A program made the position numbers and the translations under genes. A DNA stretch of 64,000 nucleotides, taken from RGIG6919 sp045531905 (GTDB lineage: Bacteria > Bacillota > Clostridia > Lachnospirales > Lachnospiraceae). Below are positions 35,226 through 44,867 of the stretch, piece after piece. The notes beneath the pieces were generated by a model. That model made no database searches. It saw only the letters and a program-made list of their open reading frames with translations, and was not told the DNA's origin. Within the stretch, counting starts at the first letter, position 1, and every line of letters starts with the position of its first letter. The stretch is from assembly GCA_045531905.1 (NCBI GenBank), contig JAZSEY010000003.1, forward strand, positions 1 to 64,000. Direction: 5' to 3'.

Positions 35226-38006
35226 GTGGCCAAAATAGATAACAACAAACCTATTTTACAAATTATATTAGAATATTTTTTAACACTTGCCAGTGTTTCT
35301 GTATTTTTGTTTGGAATCATTGCTATGTGTGTATATCCAGACGAACGTGACCACACACAAACCGACTGCAGAGAATTTGTTGCCGACTGGGAACAAATAT
35401 TATCTGATGGCAGCCGCATTTCCGTTGACATCCCGGGAACAGTTCCTGCATCCCCAGGGGAGGTTGTCACAATCACAACCACACTACCAGAAAACCTAAA
35501 TCCCAGAGAGGACTTATGCTTTTATAACATTTGGCAAACTGTTTCTATCTATGTAGACGGTGAATTACGTGTAAACTATGATACCGCCAATTCCAGACCT
35601 GTAGGTATTAACAGTCCCAGCCGTTATATTTTCTTGGAACTGACAGAGGATGATGCCGGAAAAGAATTAATCTACAATTATTCCAGCAATTCCAAGTATG
35701 CCGGCAATATCAACAACATATATATTGGCAACAAAGTAAGCATATGGTTACATTTGGTAAAGCGTTCCGGTCTGCGTACCACCATCGCTCTGTTTTTATT
35801 ATTGATGAGTCTTTGCTGTATTGTAGTGTGCTCCATTTTAAAATTAGTTCACAAAATGGATTTACCATTAAATCATTTGGCTTGGACCATTTTCTTCTGC
35901 ACTTTCTGGATGCTATCGGAAATTGATTTTAGACAGTTACTAGTAAAAAATATATCTATTTTGTCTTATTATCCATATTGGACATTGATGATGATACCAT
36001 TCCCTTTGCTTCTATATATCAATGATATCCAACAAGGCAGATATAAAAAATTATATGCTGTTCCTATCGTTTATTCTATGAGTTTATTCGTAATAGGAAC
36101 CACCTTGCAGTTTTTAGATATTGTACAATTTGTAAGCCAGGTGACTTTTATCCATCTGGGTATCCTATGTACCATCCTTTGTATCATCATTACGATAACA
36201 ATGGATACGATAAACAAACGATTAAAGGACTATCTGGCAGTAGGCATTGGTATCTACGGTCTGCTTTTAACTGCTGTTTTGGAAATGGTGCTTTACTACA
36301 ACTCTTCCAGCATGACACTGGGCGCAGTGTTATCTTTGGGACTATTATTCCTGTTAATCATGGCGATTATCAAAACCGGACAGGATTTGTTTGATACAGA
36401 AAACAAAAAGCAACAGGCAATTATGGCAAAAGAGGCGCAGGCCAAGTTCCTTGCCAATATGTCTCACGAGATTCGTACTCCAATTAACGCAATTATTGGT
36501 ATGAATGAAATGATTCTTCGCGAGAATAATGACGATGCCGTACAGGATTATGCCCATAACATTCAAAATGCCAGCAAAATGCTATTAGGTTTGGTCAACG
36601 ACGTATTAGACTTCTCACAAATCGAATCCGGTCAGTTGACATTAGTAGAGAATACATATCATGTTGCACCATTGTTCCAGGATGAAATGTTGCTGCTTAA
36701 GGCAAGAACCAGTGGAAAACCAATTTCCATTCAGTTAGATATGGATACCAATTTACCAACAAAATGTTTCGGCGATGAATTGCGTATCAAGCAGATTATC
36801 ACCAATCTGCTTTCCAATGCAGCAAAGTATACAGAACGGGGACGCATTACACTGAAAGCCACAGGAAAACAAGTTTCCGATGATATCTTTGAATTATGTG
36901 TTTCTATAACTGATACCGGATTGGGTATTAAAGCAGAAGACGTAGATAATCTATTTGACAGTTTTAAACGATTAGAATTAGATAAAAACCGTACCATTCA
37001 AGGCACTGGTCTTGGACTCAATATCGTAAAACAGCTTGTGGATCTTATGAACGGTACCATTACAGTTGACAGTGAATATGGAAAAGGTTCCACCTTTACT
37101 GTCACCATTCCACAGAAAATTATTGACGGTACACCAATCACAGACATGGATGATGCCATTGAAAAATGGAAAGCCGAGCAAGATAAACCACAACAGAAAT
37201 TCACCGCTCCTGATGCGACTGTATTGGTTGTGGATGACAATAAGATGAACTTAACTCTGATGAAGCAGTTATTAAAGCGCACAAAAATGCAGGTTGATAT
37301 TGCTTCCAGCGGCAAGCAATCTTTGGAATTTACCAGAAAGAAATCATACGACATCATTTTCATGGATCATATGATGCCGGAACTGGATGGCGTAGAAACA
37401 TTACATTTATTAAGGGCAGAACAGGATAATCCAAATCAAAATGCCTTCGTGGTTGCGTTAACAGCAAATGCCATCGCCGGTTGCAAGGAAATGTATCTGG
37501 AATACGGATTCAATGACTATTTTTCAAAGCCAGTACAGGCAGACAAATTGGATGCATTCTTAATTGAACATCTGCCAAAGGATTTAGTTTCCATAGAAAA
37601 TGAAACGGACACCCTGCAAGAACCAACGTCTAAGGAAGCAACTGAAACAGTTTCATCTTCTGACCTTTTGGCAATCGACAAAAATGCAGGATTAGAATAC
37701 TGCATGCAGGACAAAGCATTATATCAAGAAATGCTTGAAGCATTCTGTGAGCAGTCGAAGAATTCAATGGAAAAGTTACCAGAATTTGTAAAAACCGAGG
37801 ATTGGCATAATTACGCAATTATTGTGCATGGTTTAAAATCCTCTGCTCAGTATATCGGTGCATTGAATTTCTCAAAACTATCATTACAGCACGAACATGC
37901 AAGCAAAGATGAAAATGCCGATTACGTATTGGCCGAGTATCAGAGTTATATGGATACATTAAAATCTTTGAATCAGCAGATTGAGGAAATGCTTACAAAA
38001 CAATAA
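35226..38006 (+). CDS. Hybrid sensor histidine kinase with receiver and Hpt domains
   Basis: This 926-aa membrane kinase has an N-terminal helix (residues 10-34), an extracellular beta-rich domain of about 140 residues (DGELRVNYDT, SRYIFLELTEDDAGK), and seven or so membrane helices to about residue 390, a 7TM-sensor layout. HisKA follows with H414 in MSHEIRTPINA, then an ATPase domain with GTGLGLNIVKQL, a receiver with acceptor D714 in IIFMDHMMPELDG, and an Hpt domain with H868 in VHGLKSSAQYIGA. The full phosphorelay is present except the final regulator. The start is GTG with AAAGGTG upstream. A strong terminator follows. Confidence 0.93.
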   Translation: MAKIDNNKPILQIILEYFLTLASVSVFLFGIIAMCVYPDERDHTQTDCREFVADWEQILSDGSRISVDIPGTVPASPGEVVTITTTLPENLNPREDLCFYNIWQTVSIYVDGELRVNYDTANSRPVGINSPSRYIFLELTEDDAGKELIYNYSSNSKYAGNINNIYIGNKVSIWLHLVKRSGLRTTIALFLLLMSLCCIVVCSILKLVHKMDLPLNHLAWTIFFCTFWMLSEIDFRQLLVKNISILSYYPYWTLMMIPFPLLLYINDIQQGRYKKLYAVPIVYSMSLFVIGTTLQFLDIVQFVSQVTFIHLGILCTILCIIITITMDTINKRLKDYLAVGIGIYGLLLTAVLEMVLYYNSSSMTLGAVLSLGLLFLLIMAIIKTGQDLFDTENKKQQAIMAKEAQAKFLANMSHEIRTPINAIIGMNEMILRENNDDAVQDYAHNIQNASKMLLGLVNDVLDFSQIESGQLTLVENTYHVAPLFQDEMLLLKARTSGKPISIQLDMDTNLPTKCFGDELRIKQIITNLLSNAAKYTERGRITLKATGKQVSDDIFELCVSITDTGLGIKAEDVDNLFDSFKRLELDKNRTIQGTGLGLNIVKQLVDLMNGTITVDSEYGKGSTFTVTIPQKIIDGTPITDMDDAIEKWKAEQDKPQQKFTAPDATVLVVDDNKMNLTLMKQLLKRTKMQVDIASSGKQSLEFTRKKSYDIIFMDHMMPELDGVETLHLLRAEQDNPNQNAFVVALTANAIAGCKEMYLEYGFNDYFSKPVQADKLDAFLIEHLPKDLVSIENETDTLQEPTSKEATETVSSSDLLAIDKNAGLEYCMQDKALYQEMLEAFCEQSKNSMEKLPEFVKTEDWHNYAIIVHGLKSSAQYIGALNFSKLSLQHEHASKDENADYVLAEYQSYMDTLKSLNQQIEEMLTKQ

Positions 38007-38013
38007 CAAAAAA

Positions 38014-38077
38014 GAAGAGAGTGTTGCTCTATCAGATGATTTCAATTAGAAATCACTTGTTTTGCAACACTCTCTTC
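38014..38077. terminator. Long bidirectional terminator
   Basis: GAAGAGAGTGTTGC (38014-38027) pairs perfectly with GCAACACTCTCTTC (38064-38077). Within the loop TGATTTC and GAAATCA form a second stem, so the structure is a two-tier hairpin. It separates the plus-strand kinase from the convergent permease gene. Confidence 0.85.
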
Positions 38078-38094
38078 GCATTATATAACTACTA

Positions 38095-39018
38095 TTAAAC
38101 CATTCCTGCCAAAACCACATACGCTATCAACGTAATAATCAAATACAGAGAAGATGTGGTAGACATATATTTACTAGCCTCTTCATCCTTCACAAAGCTA
38201 CTTAAGCATAGACTTGGAATGGTCATCATATAAAGAGCAATACCAATCACCATATCTCTATCAAAGTGGAGATATGTAACAAAGAACAGAACGCCTATCA
38301 TCATTACTGTCTGAATGATAAATCTTGCAAATACTGTCTTCGCACAGACACCAATATTTCCCTTTTCAAGATGGAACTCATATCCTACACAGAGAAGAAT
38401 CATGGCACTTACAGGAGCAGATACCATATCTTTGATGGATAAGTAAACTTGTCCCACACTCGTATCTAAAAATGGTGGCATTATACCGATCACACCCACA
38501 ACCAAACCTACAATCAATGCCACAAAAATTGGGGATTTGAACGCATTTTTTAATAGTTCTTTTCCGCTTGGTTTGATGCCTTGATCCGTCATGGTAAGCA
38601 TTCCAAAATACACACCAAATGCAAATATTCCACAGGACACATCTATCAAAGCTATGTTAGACATCTTTTCCACACCCATGAGACTCTGATACAACGGATA
38701 TGCCATCATACCACCTTCATATATAGTCATAAGATATGGAAAATACTTTCTATATGGCTCCCTTACCAAACCCTTACAGGCAAAGCCCAATATAAATCCA
38801 AGCACAGCCACCACAAGCATGATGGCAAATACAATCAACACATCCTTGCTGTATGCTGCTGTGGATACAGCATGAAAAACCGACACAGGCAAGGCAAAGG
38901 TCGTTATAAACTTTTTTATATTATCAATACCAATTTGAGATAACATGGCAGTCTTTCGACATACCATTCCTATCATAATCATAACTAAAACTGGTGCAAC
39001 GATTTGTAAAGTGTTCAT
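38095..39018 (-). CDS. Auxin efflux carrier (AEC) family permease
   Basis: This 307-aa membrane protein has about ten hydrophobic segments in two five-helix halves. The start MNTLQIVAPVLVMIMIGMVC is characteristic, as is the conserved FITTFALPVSVF segment of helix 2, which holds the crossover region. Members export or exchange organic acids such as malate or malonate; the substrate here is unknown. An AAAGGAG site precedes the ATG. It sits downstream of rlmD on the same strand, 28 bases away, perhaps by read-through only. Confidence 0.9.
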   Translation of the reverse strand: MNTLQIVAPVLVMIMIGMVCRKTAMLSQIGIDNIKKFITTFALPVSVFHAVSTAAYSKDVLIVFAIMLVVAVLGFILGFACKGLVREPYRKYFPYLMTIYEGGMMAYPLYQSLMGVEKMSNIALIDVSCGIFAFGVYFGMLTMTDQGIKPSGKELLKNAFKSPIFVALIVGLVVGVIGIMPPFLDTSVGQVYLSIKDMVSAPVSAMILLCVGYEFHLEKGNIGVCAKTVFARFIIQTVMMIGVLFFVTYLHFDRDMVIGIALYMMTIPSLCLSSFVKDEEASKYMSTTSSLYLIITLIAYVVLAGMV

Positions 39019-39045
39019 TATGATACTCCTTTGTACATATAATGA

Positions 39046-40410
39046 TTACGCTTCCTTTGCCAACAGAACGATACTCTCTGCATGCACCGTCGAAACAAAT
39101 TGATCCACTGCGCAGGCCTTTTCCACCCGATAACCTCTCTCTGTAAACACAGCCAAATCTCTTGCCAGACTGGTTGGCTTACATGAAATATACACAATTC
39201 TATCTACACCATAATCGATAATCTTGGAAAGTGCCTTTGGATGAATACCGTCTCGCGGTGGGTCAAGCACAATCATATCCGGCTTATCTTCAATGGTATC
39301 TAACACCTTTAGGACGTCACCTGCAATAAACTCACAGTTATCAAGCCCATTTGCCTTAGCATTTTCTCTGGCAGATTCTACTGCCTCTTCCACGATTTCA
39401 ACACCGATTACCTTCTTTGCAACAGGTGCCATCAGCTGTGCTATGGTTCCTGTTCCACTGTAAAGGTCGAACACAGTTGCATCCGTAATCTCACCTACAT
39501 AATTACGGGCAGCAGTATATAACACCTCTGCACTTAAGGTATTGGTCTGGAAAAATGAAAATGGCGTAATCTTGAATCGTAGTCCAAGCACTTCTTCATA
39601 GAAATAATCCACACCATACAGAATTTCCATACCATCACTCTGTACCGTATCGGCTAAACTGTCATTTTTTGTATATAGGATACCTGCGATTTCGCCTTCT
39701 AATGGTAACGCTAATAAGCCATCCTTGTAAGCCTCTAAATCTAATGCCGGAATATCCTGTGTGGATGCAACTAAATTGATTAACAGCTTCTTTGTCTTAG
39801 CAGATTGTCTGATTACAAGATGACGAAGCACGCCTTCATGCTGCATTTTTCTGTAAAATGGAACATTTCTATCCTCATAAAACTGTCGTGTAAATGTCAC
39901 AATGCGGTTATAATCCTCATGAACAATTTTGCAATCGGTGATATTCACGATATCGTGAAAGCTTCCCTTCTTATGCAGACCCAAAGCAAGAGGGCCGCCT
40001 TTATACTCATCACCAAAGGAGAACTCCATTTTATTACGATATGCGGTCTCAACAGGGCTTCCCAATATGCCTTCCCATTGATAATCTGTCACAACACCAT
40101 CTAACAAATCCTTTACCAATTCTGCTTTTACTGCTAACTGATTCTCATAGGACATTGTCTGATAAGTACAACCGCCACAAACACCAAAATGCGGACACAT
40201 TGGCGAACAATCTTCAAGTGGACTTTGCTCTAGTACTTCCAACAATCTTCCTTCTGCTTTTCCCTTTCTTAACTTGGAAACCAGAAATTTTACCTTCTGT
40301 CCCTTAAATGCCCCCTTAATAGTAACTTTCCTATCCTCTACCATAAGGCTGCCTTTGTTTGGAAAACTGTATTCTGTTATGACACCTTCTAACACTTGTC
40401 CCTTTTTCAT
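39046..40410 (-). CDS. rlmD: 23S rRNA (uracil-5-)-methyltransferase, RumA family
   Basis: This 454-aa enzyme makes 5-methyluridine in 23S rRNA using S-adenosylmethionine. An N-terminal TRAM domain (residues 1-60) is followed by the iron-sulphur cluster cysteines C68, C72, C78 and C81. The Rossmann methyltransferase domain has DLYSGTGTIAQ, and the catalytic C410 lies in YISCKPTSLARDL. In Gram-positive bacteria the same family may modify two uridines (RlmCD), so the exact target is not fixed by sequence. GAGGA precedes the ATG. It leads the permease gene. Confidence 0.92.
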   Translation of the reverse strand: MKKGQVLEGVITEYSFPNKGSLMVEDRKVTIKGAFKGQKVKFLVSKLRKGKAEGRLLEVLEQSPLEDCSPMCPHFGVCGGCTYQTMSYENQLAVKAELVKDLLDGVVTDYQWEGILGSPVETAYRNKMEFSFGDEYKGGPLALGLHKKGSFHDIVNITDCKIVHEDYNRIVTFTRQFYEDRNVPFYRKMQHEGVLRHLVIRQSAKTKKLLINLVASTQDIPALDLEAYKDGLLALPLEGEIAGILYTKNDSLADTVQSDGMEILYGVDYFYEEVLGLRFKITPFSFFQTNTLSAEVLYTAARNYVGEITDATVFDLYSGTGTIAQLMAPVAKKVIGVEIVEEAVESARENAKANGLDNCEFIAGDVLKVLDTIEDKPDMIVLDPPRDGIHPKALSKIIDYGVDRIVYISCKPTSLARDLAVFTERGYRVEKACAVDQFVSTVHAESIVLLAKEA

Positions 40411-40437
40411 TTATTTATCCTCTTCTACTTACATGTA

Positions 40438-40929
40438 CTATTTTTTCAATTCACCTGTATAAAACTGTAAGACACCGTTGTTATCAATTTCTATCAAAGC
40501 AAATGTGCGCTTTCTGCCTTCCTGTCGTGGATAAGAAATACTGCCCGGATTCAAGAGTACGCATCTGCCATCCCGATTCAAATATGGCACGTGTGTATGA
40601 CCAAACATAGCTACATGTGCCTTCATCTCCATGGCAAATAACTCCAGTCTTAACAATCCAGAATTCACATAATATTTGTGTCCGTGTGTAATCAAAATGC
40701 GATATCCCTCAAAGTCTATCAACTCATACTGTGGCAACTGCAGGCTGTAATCATTATTACCTGCAACCATATGCACCGGACAATCCACCAGACTGCGGAT
40801 ATAATTCTCTCCGCCTTCTATATCTCCCAGGTGAATTAACATATCAATATGTCCCACTTGCTCAATGGCAGCTTTCACATCATCATTTCTTCCATGTGAG
40901 TCACTGACAATCAATGCTCGCTTTCCCAC
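40438..40929 (-). CDS. YfcE/MJ0936 family metallophosphoesterase
   Basis: This 163-aa phosphodiesterase has the dimetal motifs IVSDSHG, HLGDIEGGENY, AGNND, ITHGHKY and FGHTHVPY. Members cleave phosphodiesters in vitro; the natural substrate is not settled. I chose the GTG at 40927-40929, because AGGAG lies 10 bases before it and only 1-2 before an in-frame GTG 9 bases upstream. It follows rdgB by 15 bases, a pairing common in Clostridia, and is part of the 44405-to-40438 operon. Confidence 0.9.
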   Translation of the reverse strand: MGKRALIVSDSHGRNDDVKAAIEQVGHIDMLIHLGDIEGGENYIRSLVDCPVHMVAGNNDYSLQLPQYELIDFEGYRILITHGHKYYVNSGLLRLELFAMEMKAHVAMFGHTHVPYLNRDGRCVLLNPGSISYPRQEGRKRTFALIEIDNNGVLQFYTGELKK

Positions 40930-40944
40930 GTCTGACACGCTCCT

Positions 40945-41538
40945 TTATTCTTCCTCATTTAACGCATCTCGCATCATGCGAAGTGCCTTACCTCTATGGC
41001 TGATTGCATTTTTATCCTCTGGAGACAACTCCGCTGAGGTGCATCCAAACTCTGGTAAAAAGAAAATTGGATCGTAACCAAAGCCATTGGCACCTTTCTG
41101 TTCATAAGCAATACGACCTTCCATAGTTGCTGTTCTTGTAATTACCTTACCATCCGGAAATGCTGCTGCAATAGCACACACGAATCTTGCAGTACGCTTT
41201 TCATCTGGAACACTGGCAAGTCTATCCATGATAATCTGATTCTTAATTTCATATGGTGTATCTACACCTTCATAACGGGCGGAATAAATACCCGGTTCTT
41301 TATTTAAATAATCCACCTCTAAACCGGAATCGTCTGCCAATACAAGTTCGCCTGTCATCTCACTAATTGCTTTGGCTTTGATGATGGCATTCTCTTCAAA
41401 AGTAGTACCATCTTCAACGATATCTACATCGATACCAGCTTCCTTTAATGACAAAATGTCATATCCAGTACCTTCCATAATCATTTTGATTTCTTTTACT
41501 TTATTCTGATTTCCTGTTGCAAAAATTAACTTCTTCAT
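40945..41538 (-). CDS. rdgB: XTP/dITP pyrophosphatase (RdgB/HAM1 family)
   Basis: This 197-aa enzyme hydrolyses non-canonical purine triphosphates to keep them out of DNA and RNA. The N-terminal FATGNQNKVKEI, VLADDSGLEVD, PGIYSARYEG, GANGFGYDPIFF and NAISHRGKAL blocks are all present. The ATG at 41536-41538 (MKKLIFATG) has AGGA about 9 bases upstream; an in-frame start 27 bases earlier overlaps the preceding gene. It lies 13 bases after the C1 protease gene. Confidence 0.95.
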   Translation of the reverse strand: MKKLIFATGNQNKVKEIKMIMEGTGYDILSLKEAGIDVDIVEDGTTFEENAIIKAKAISEMTGELVLADDSGLEVDYLNKEPGIYSARYEGVDTPYEIKNQIIMDRLASVPDEKRTARFVCAIAAAFPDGKVITRTATMEGRIAYEQKGANGFGYDPIFFLPEFGCTSAELSPEDKNAISHRGKALRMMRDALNEEE

Positions 41539-41551
41539 GCTATCTATCCTC

Positions 41552-43255
41552 TCATTCCATATCATTTGTAAATGCCTTCAGGCATACATTTGCACTTTGA
41601 CTATCTTCCACTCGTGTCCAAGACTCACCATACAAACTGATGTAGCCTTCACCATCTCTAATATTCGCAGTACTGGTTCTGGCATCTGCCGCATACTCAA
41701 TGGCCACCGGGCGTTCACTCCCTGGTGTATTGATATACACCACAACTGCAAATTTTCCTGCATTGTTTAGAGCCACCGGGTCATCCAAGCGAACTGTATA
41801 ATATCCACCATGATCAAAACTGCCCTCTGCTACCATAAATCGCTTATCCATGGACGCTTTGTTTTGATATTCCGGCACCACATACACCTTATATGATGTA
41901 TTTGCATCCGTCGCATAAAAGGAAACCGCCGCAAGTTCTTCCTTTCCATTGGTCTCAAATACATTTGCAAAATAGGCATTGGAACTGTCAAAGCCTAACT
42001 GTCCAACCCATCCTAATAAATCCGACTGATAATTGTGGTCAAAATTATCGGTGTTCTCTAATTTTGTATAGGCTACATTGGTAGTTCCAATCTTGCTATC
42101 ATAGTAAGAAATGTAAATATATCCCTCATCTCCAAAACCGGTTCCCCAACTATTTTTACAGATAAATGCACCATCCGCTTCCGGTTGCTTCGCGAATTTT
42201 TCTTTTGGATAATTGTCGTCCCATCCCACAATCACTACATCATGATTACACGCATTTTCACCAGTGTAATAATAAGCACTTTCTTTTGCATTATAGAACC
42301 CGGACTCACTTTTTCCATCCTGTAATTCCAGTTCCATGTAAATGGAACTCTGCACTCCACCATATTTATAAACATATCGTTTAATTGCTTCATAATCTTT
42401 GGAATTAACAAACACAGCTTCTTCCAAATGTTTTACCGCTTTGGCATTTTCATTGGTCTCAGAATCTCCATAAGGATCATCACTTTCTAAAACTGGTCCC
42501 TTCCAGCTTGCCAGATATGCCAGTGTCATGGTGTAATCTCCACCATTCAAATTCTCTATATTGAACCCACTTAGCATAGACATATGATCCACAGAATATA
42601 TGAATGGTTCCGCAGGCAATAAAGTAGTCTCCAAAGCTGCAAGTGCTGCAAATGCCCAACAAGTACCAAAAATCCCCTGATCACGCACAGGTGAAACCAT
42701 ACCTTCTGTCCGCATATCATATTGCTCCGGCAACACTTCTTCATACACCAACTGATTCATCGTCAATGTATTATCCAATACAGAATAACTGCAATCCACA
42801 TGGAGATATGACGCAATATCCTCTACCGGTACGTATACGATTCCGCTTTCCTCTCGCACAGTCTCCCTTAGCGTAATGGTAGAACTGTTCACCTCTGCTA
42901 CATTGCTATCCATCTGTAAAATAACTCTCGTAATACCTCTTTCCACTAAAATAGAATCATCTGCGTACATGCGAATGCGACAATCTAAATAATCTCGAAG
43001 CATGGTAATCGGCATCATCACAACCAAACGGTCACTTACGTAACAACTAAGCATGTCTTCACTGACCTGCTCTTGATTCACCACTACTTCAACCCCTCTT
43101 GTATTGGTTGTAGTGGAAATATCATTCAGCAACACAGAAATCTGCTCTGCATTATCGCCCTCTTTGTAGATGCGATATGTTGGTTCCTGATTTATGTAAT
43201 TTATGAAAATAGTTCCCAGCATAATGCACAGGATAACAAATATCGCCTTTTTCAA
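41552..43255 (-). CDS. Exported C1-family (papain-like) cysteine protease
   Basis: This 567-aa protein has an N-terminal signal or anchor (residues 3-20). A stalk follows (about 60-168) with a copper-amine-oxidase-like beta fold (VYVPVEDIASYLHVDCSY). The papain domain carries oxyanion Q193, nucleophile C199 in GTCWAFAAL, H338 in CNHDVVIVGWDD and N368 in CKNSWGTGFGDEGY. About 170 C-terminal residues form a beta-rich, lectin-like region seen in similar clostridial enzymes. Start is TTG with GGAG 7 bases upstream, inside the end of the methyltransferase gene. Substrates are unknown. Confidence 0.92.
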   Translation of the reverse strand: MKKAIFVILCIMLGTIFINYINQEPTYRIYKEGDNAEQISVLLNDISTTTNTRGVEVVVNQEQVSEDMLSCYVSDRLVVMMPITMLRDYLDCRIRMYADDSILVERGITRVILQMDSNVAEVNSSTITLRETVREESGIVYVPVEDIASYLHVDCSYSVLDNTLTMNQLVYEEVLPEQYDMRTEGMVSPVRDQGIFGTCWAFAALAALETTLLPAEPFIYSVDHMSMLSGFNIENLNGGDYTMTLAYLASWKGPVLESDDPYGDSETNENAKAVKHLEEAVFVNSKDYEAIKRYVYKYGGVQSSIYMELELQDGKSESGFYNAKESAYYYTGENACNHDVVIVGWDDNYPKEKFAKQPEADGAFICKNSWGTGFGDEGYIYISYYDSKIGTTNVAYTKLENTDNFDHNYQSDLLGWVGQLGFDSSNAYFANVFETNGKEELAAVSFYATDANTSYKVYVVPEYQNKASMDKRFMVAEGSFDHGGYYTVRLDDPVALNNAGKFAVVVYINTPGSERPVAIEYAADARTSTANIRDGEGYISLYGESWTRVEDSQSANVCLKAFTNDME

Positions 43256-43259
43256 AATC

Positions 43260-44405
43260 CTACTCCTGTCTTGGTTTTTTCGGTGGCTTTGGTCCTAAAA
43301 ACTGATAGAAATATGCTTTAATCATGCCGTTATAAATCTTACGATTCTTATCTGCTTTTCTACCGATATATTTTTCTGCCTCGTCATAAGATGTAATAAT
43401 GTAATACGACCACGAATCCAACTGTTTGAAACTTTCGCCCATGGTTCTATAGAGGGCAGGTAAATCCTCCCGTTCCTCCAAACGCTCTCCATAAGGCGGA
43501 TTGGTAATGACAAAACCATACTTCTTCGGATGTCTCAAATCCTTTACATCTCTCTGCTGAAAATGGATATGTTGATCCACGCCGGCTTCCCTTGCATTTT
43601 CCATGGCAGCCTTTACCACTGCAGCATCTAAATCATAGCCCTGAATCTGCATTTTGATATCATTCATAATCAAATCATTTGCCTCAGTAACGGCTTCGTA
43701 CCATGCTTTTTTCGGTACAATTCCTGTCCAATTCTCTGCAGTAAATTCTCGATTCATTCCCGGCGCAATATTGGCTCCAATCATAGCCGCCTCAATTGGG
43801 AATGTACCACTACCACAAAATGGGTCCACCAAAATTCTATCCTTGTTCCAAGGTGTCAGCATAATGAGTGCCGCCGCCAATGTCTCTGAAATCGGTGCCT
43901 TAGCCGCAAGTTTTCGATACCCTCTTTTATGCAGAGAAACACCTGATGTATCCAAACCGATAGTTACCACATCCTTGTGAATAAACACACGAATAGGATA
44001 ATCCTCTCCATCCTCGCTAAACCAATCAATATGATAACTACCCTTCATGCGTTCCACAATCGCCTTTTTTACAATTGACTGAATGTCTGAACTACTAAAG
44101 AGCTTGCTATTCTTGGTAGTTGCCTTTGTTACCCAAAAACGACCATTTTTCGGAATCAAATCCTCCCATGGCAGTTTCTTCGTCTCTTCAAATAATTGGT
44201 CAAATGTAAACGCACGAAAAGCGCCCACCTTTATCATAATACGCTCTGCTGTTCTGATAAAAATGTTCGCTCTCGCTATTGCATCTGCATCACCGGAAAA
44301 TGTGACACGACCATCCTCCACTGCAACGATATCATATCCCAAATCTGTAATCTCTCTTTTTAAAACTGACTCCAGTCCAAAGTGACATAGTCCTATATAT
44401 TCCAT
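43260..44405 (-). CDS. THUMP-domain 23S rRNA G-methyltransferase (RlmL N-terminal type)
   Basis: This 381-aa protein joins a THUMP RNA-binding domain (residues 5-155) to a Rossmann methyltransferase with DPFCGSGTFPIEAA and the amino-group methylation motif NPPYGERL. Orthologues of this length in Firmicutes are the YpsC type, related to the half of RlmL that makes N2-methylguanosine in 23S rRNA. It starts the operon THUMP methyltransferase, C1 protease, rdgB, phosphoesterase, which then reaches rlmD. GGAAGGG precedes the ATG. Confidence 0.92.
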   Translation of the reverse strand: MEYIGLCHFGLESVLKREITDLGYDIVAVEDGRVTFSGDADAIARANIFIRTAERIMIKVGAFRAFTFDQLFEETKKLPWEDLIPKNGRFWVTKATTKNSKLFSSSDIQSIVKKAIVERMKGSYHIDWFSEDGEDYPIRVFIHKDVVTIGLDTSGVSLHKRGYRKLAAKAPISETLAAALIMLTPWNKDRILVDPFCGSGTFPIEAAMIGANIAPGMNREFTAENWTGIVPKKAWYEAVTEANDLIMNDIKMQIQGYDLDAAVVKAAMENAREAGVDQHIHFQQRDVKDLRHPKKYGFVITNPPYGERLEEREDLPALYRTMGESFKQLDSWSYYIITSYDEAEKYIGRKADKNRKIYNGMIKAYFYQFLGPKPPKKPRQE

Positions 44406-44469
44406 GATTTACCCTTCCATTCTTCTGTGTCTTTCTATATGAAAGCATACCTATTCACATTTTAAAGGC

Positions 44470-44778
44470 TTAGTGTTTCGATGTCAATGCACGATTATAT
44501 GCCCGTATACCACCTAATGCATTGACTACCCGATACCCTCTTCTATCCAAATATCTCGATACCACCATACTATGACTTCCGGTAGCACAATACACAATCA
44601 ACGTCTTGCTTTTAGGCAAATTAAAATGTCCCGATAAAATCTGTTCCTGTGGCACATGAATAGACATGGGAATATGCCCTTCCAAAAATTCTCTCTGACT
44701 TCTAATATCTATAATCAATGCATTTTCGGCTACCGCTTTTGCAATGGCATGATTGATGTGTATATTAATCACTGCCAT
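44470..44778 (-). CDS. Rhodanese-like domain protein
   Basis: This 102-aa single-domain sulfurtransferase has the active-site loop YCATGSHS with catalytic C64. IIDIRSQREFLEGHIPMSIH lies upstream and GYRVVNALGGIRAY near the end, the usual rhodanese pattern. The ATG at 44776-44778 has GGAGGCG about 7 bases upstream; a start 24 bases earlier would overlap it. It stands alone between the THUMP gene and fold-back copy 2. Its sulphur donor and acceptor are unknown. Confidence 0.9.
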   Translation of the reverse strand: MAVINIHINHAIAKAVAENALIIDIRSQREFLEGHIPMSIHVPQEQILSGHFNLPKSKTLIVYCATGSHSMVVSRYLDRRGYRVVNALGGIRAYNRALTSKH

Positions 44779-44867
44779 ATTTTCGCCTCCATTCTCTTCC
44801 AAAATGAAGAATATTCTTATAACTTAGAATATGTGTTACAACCATTTTATGTGTATATATTTTATGG

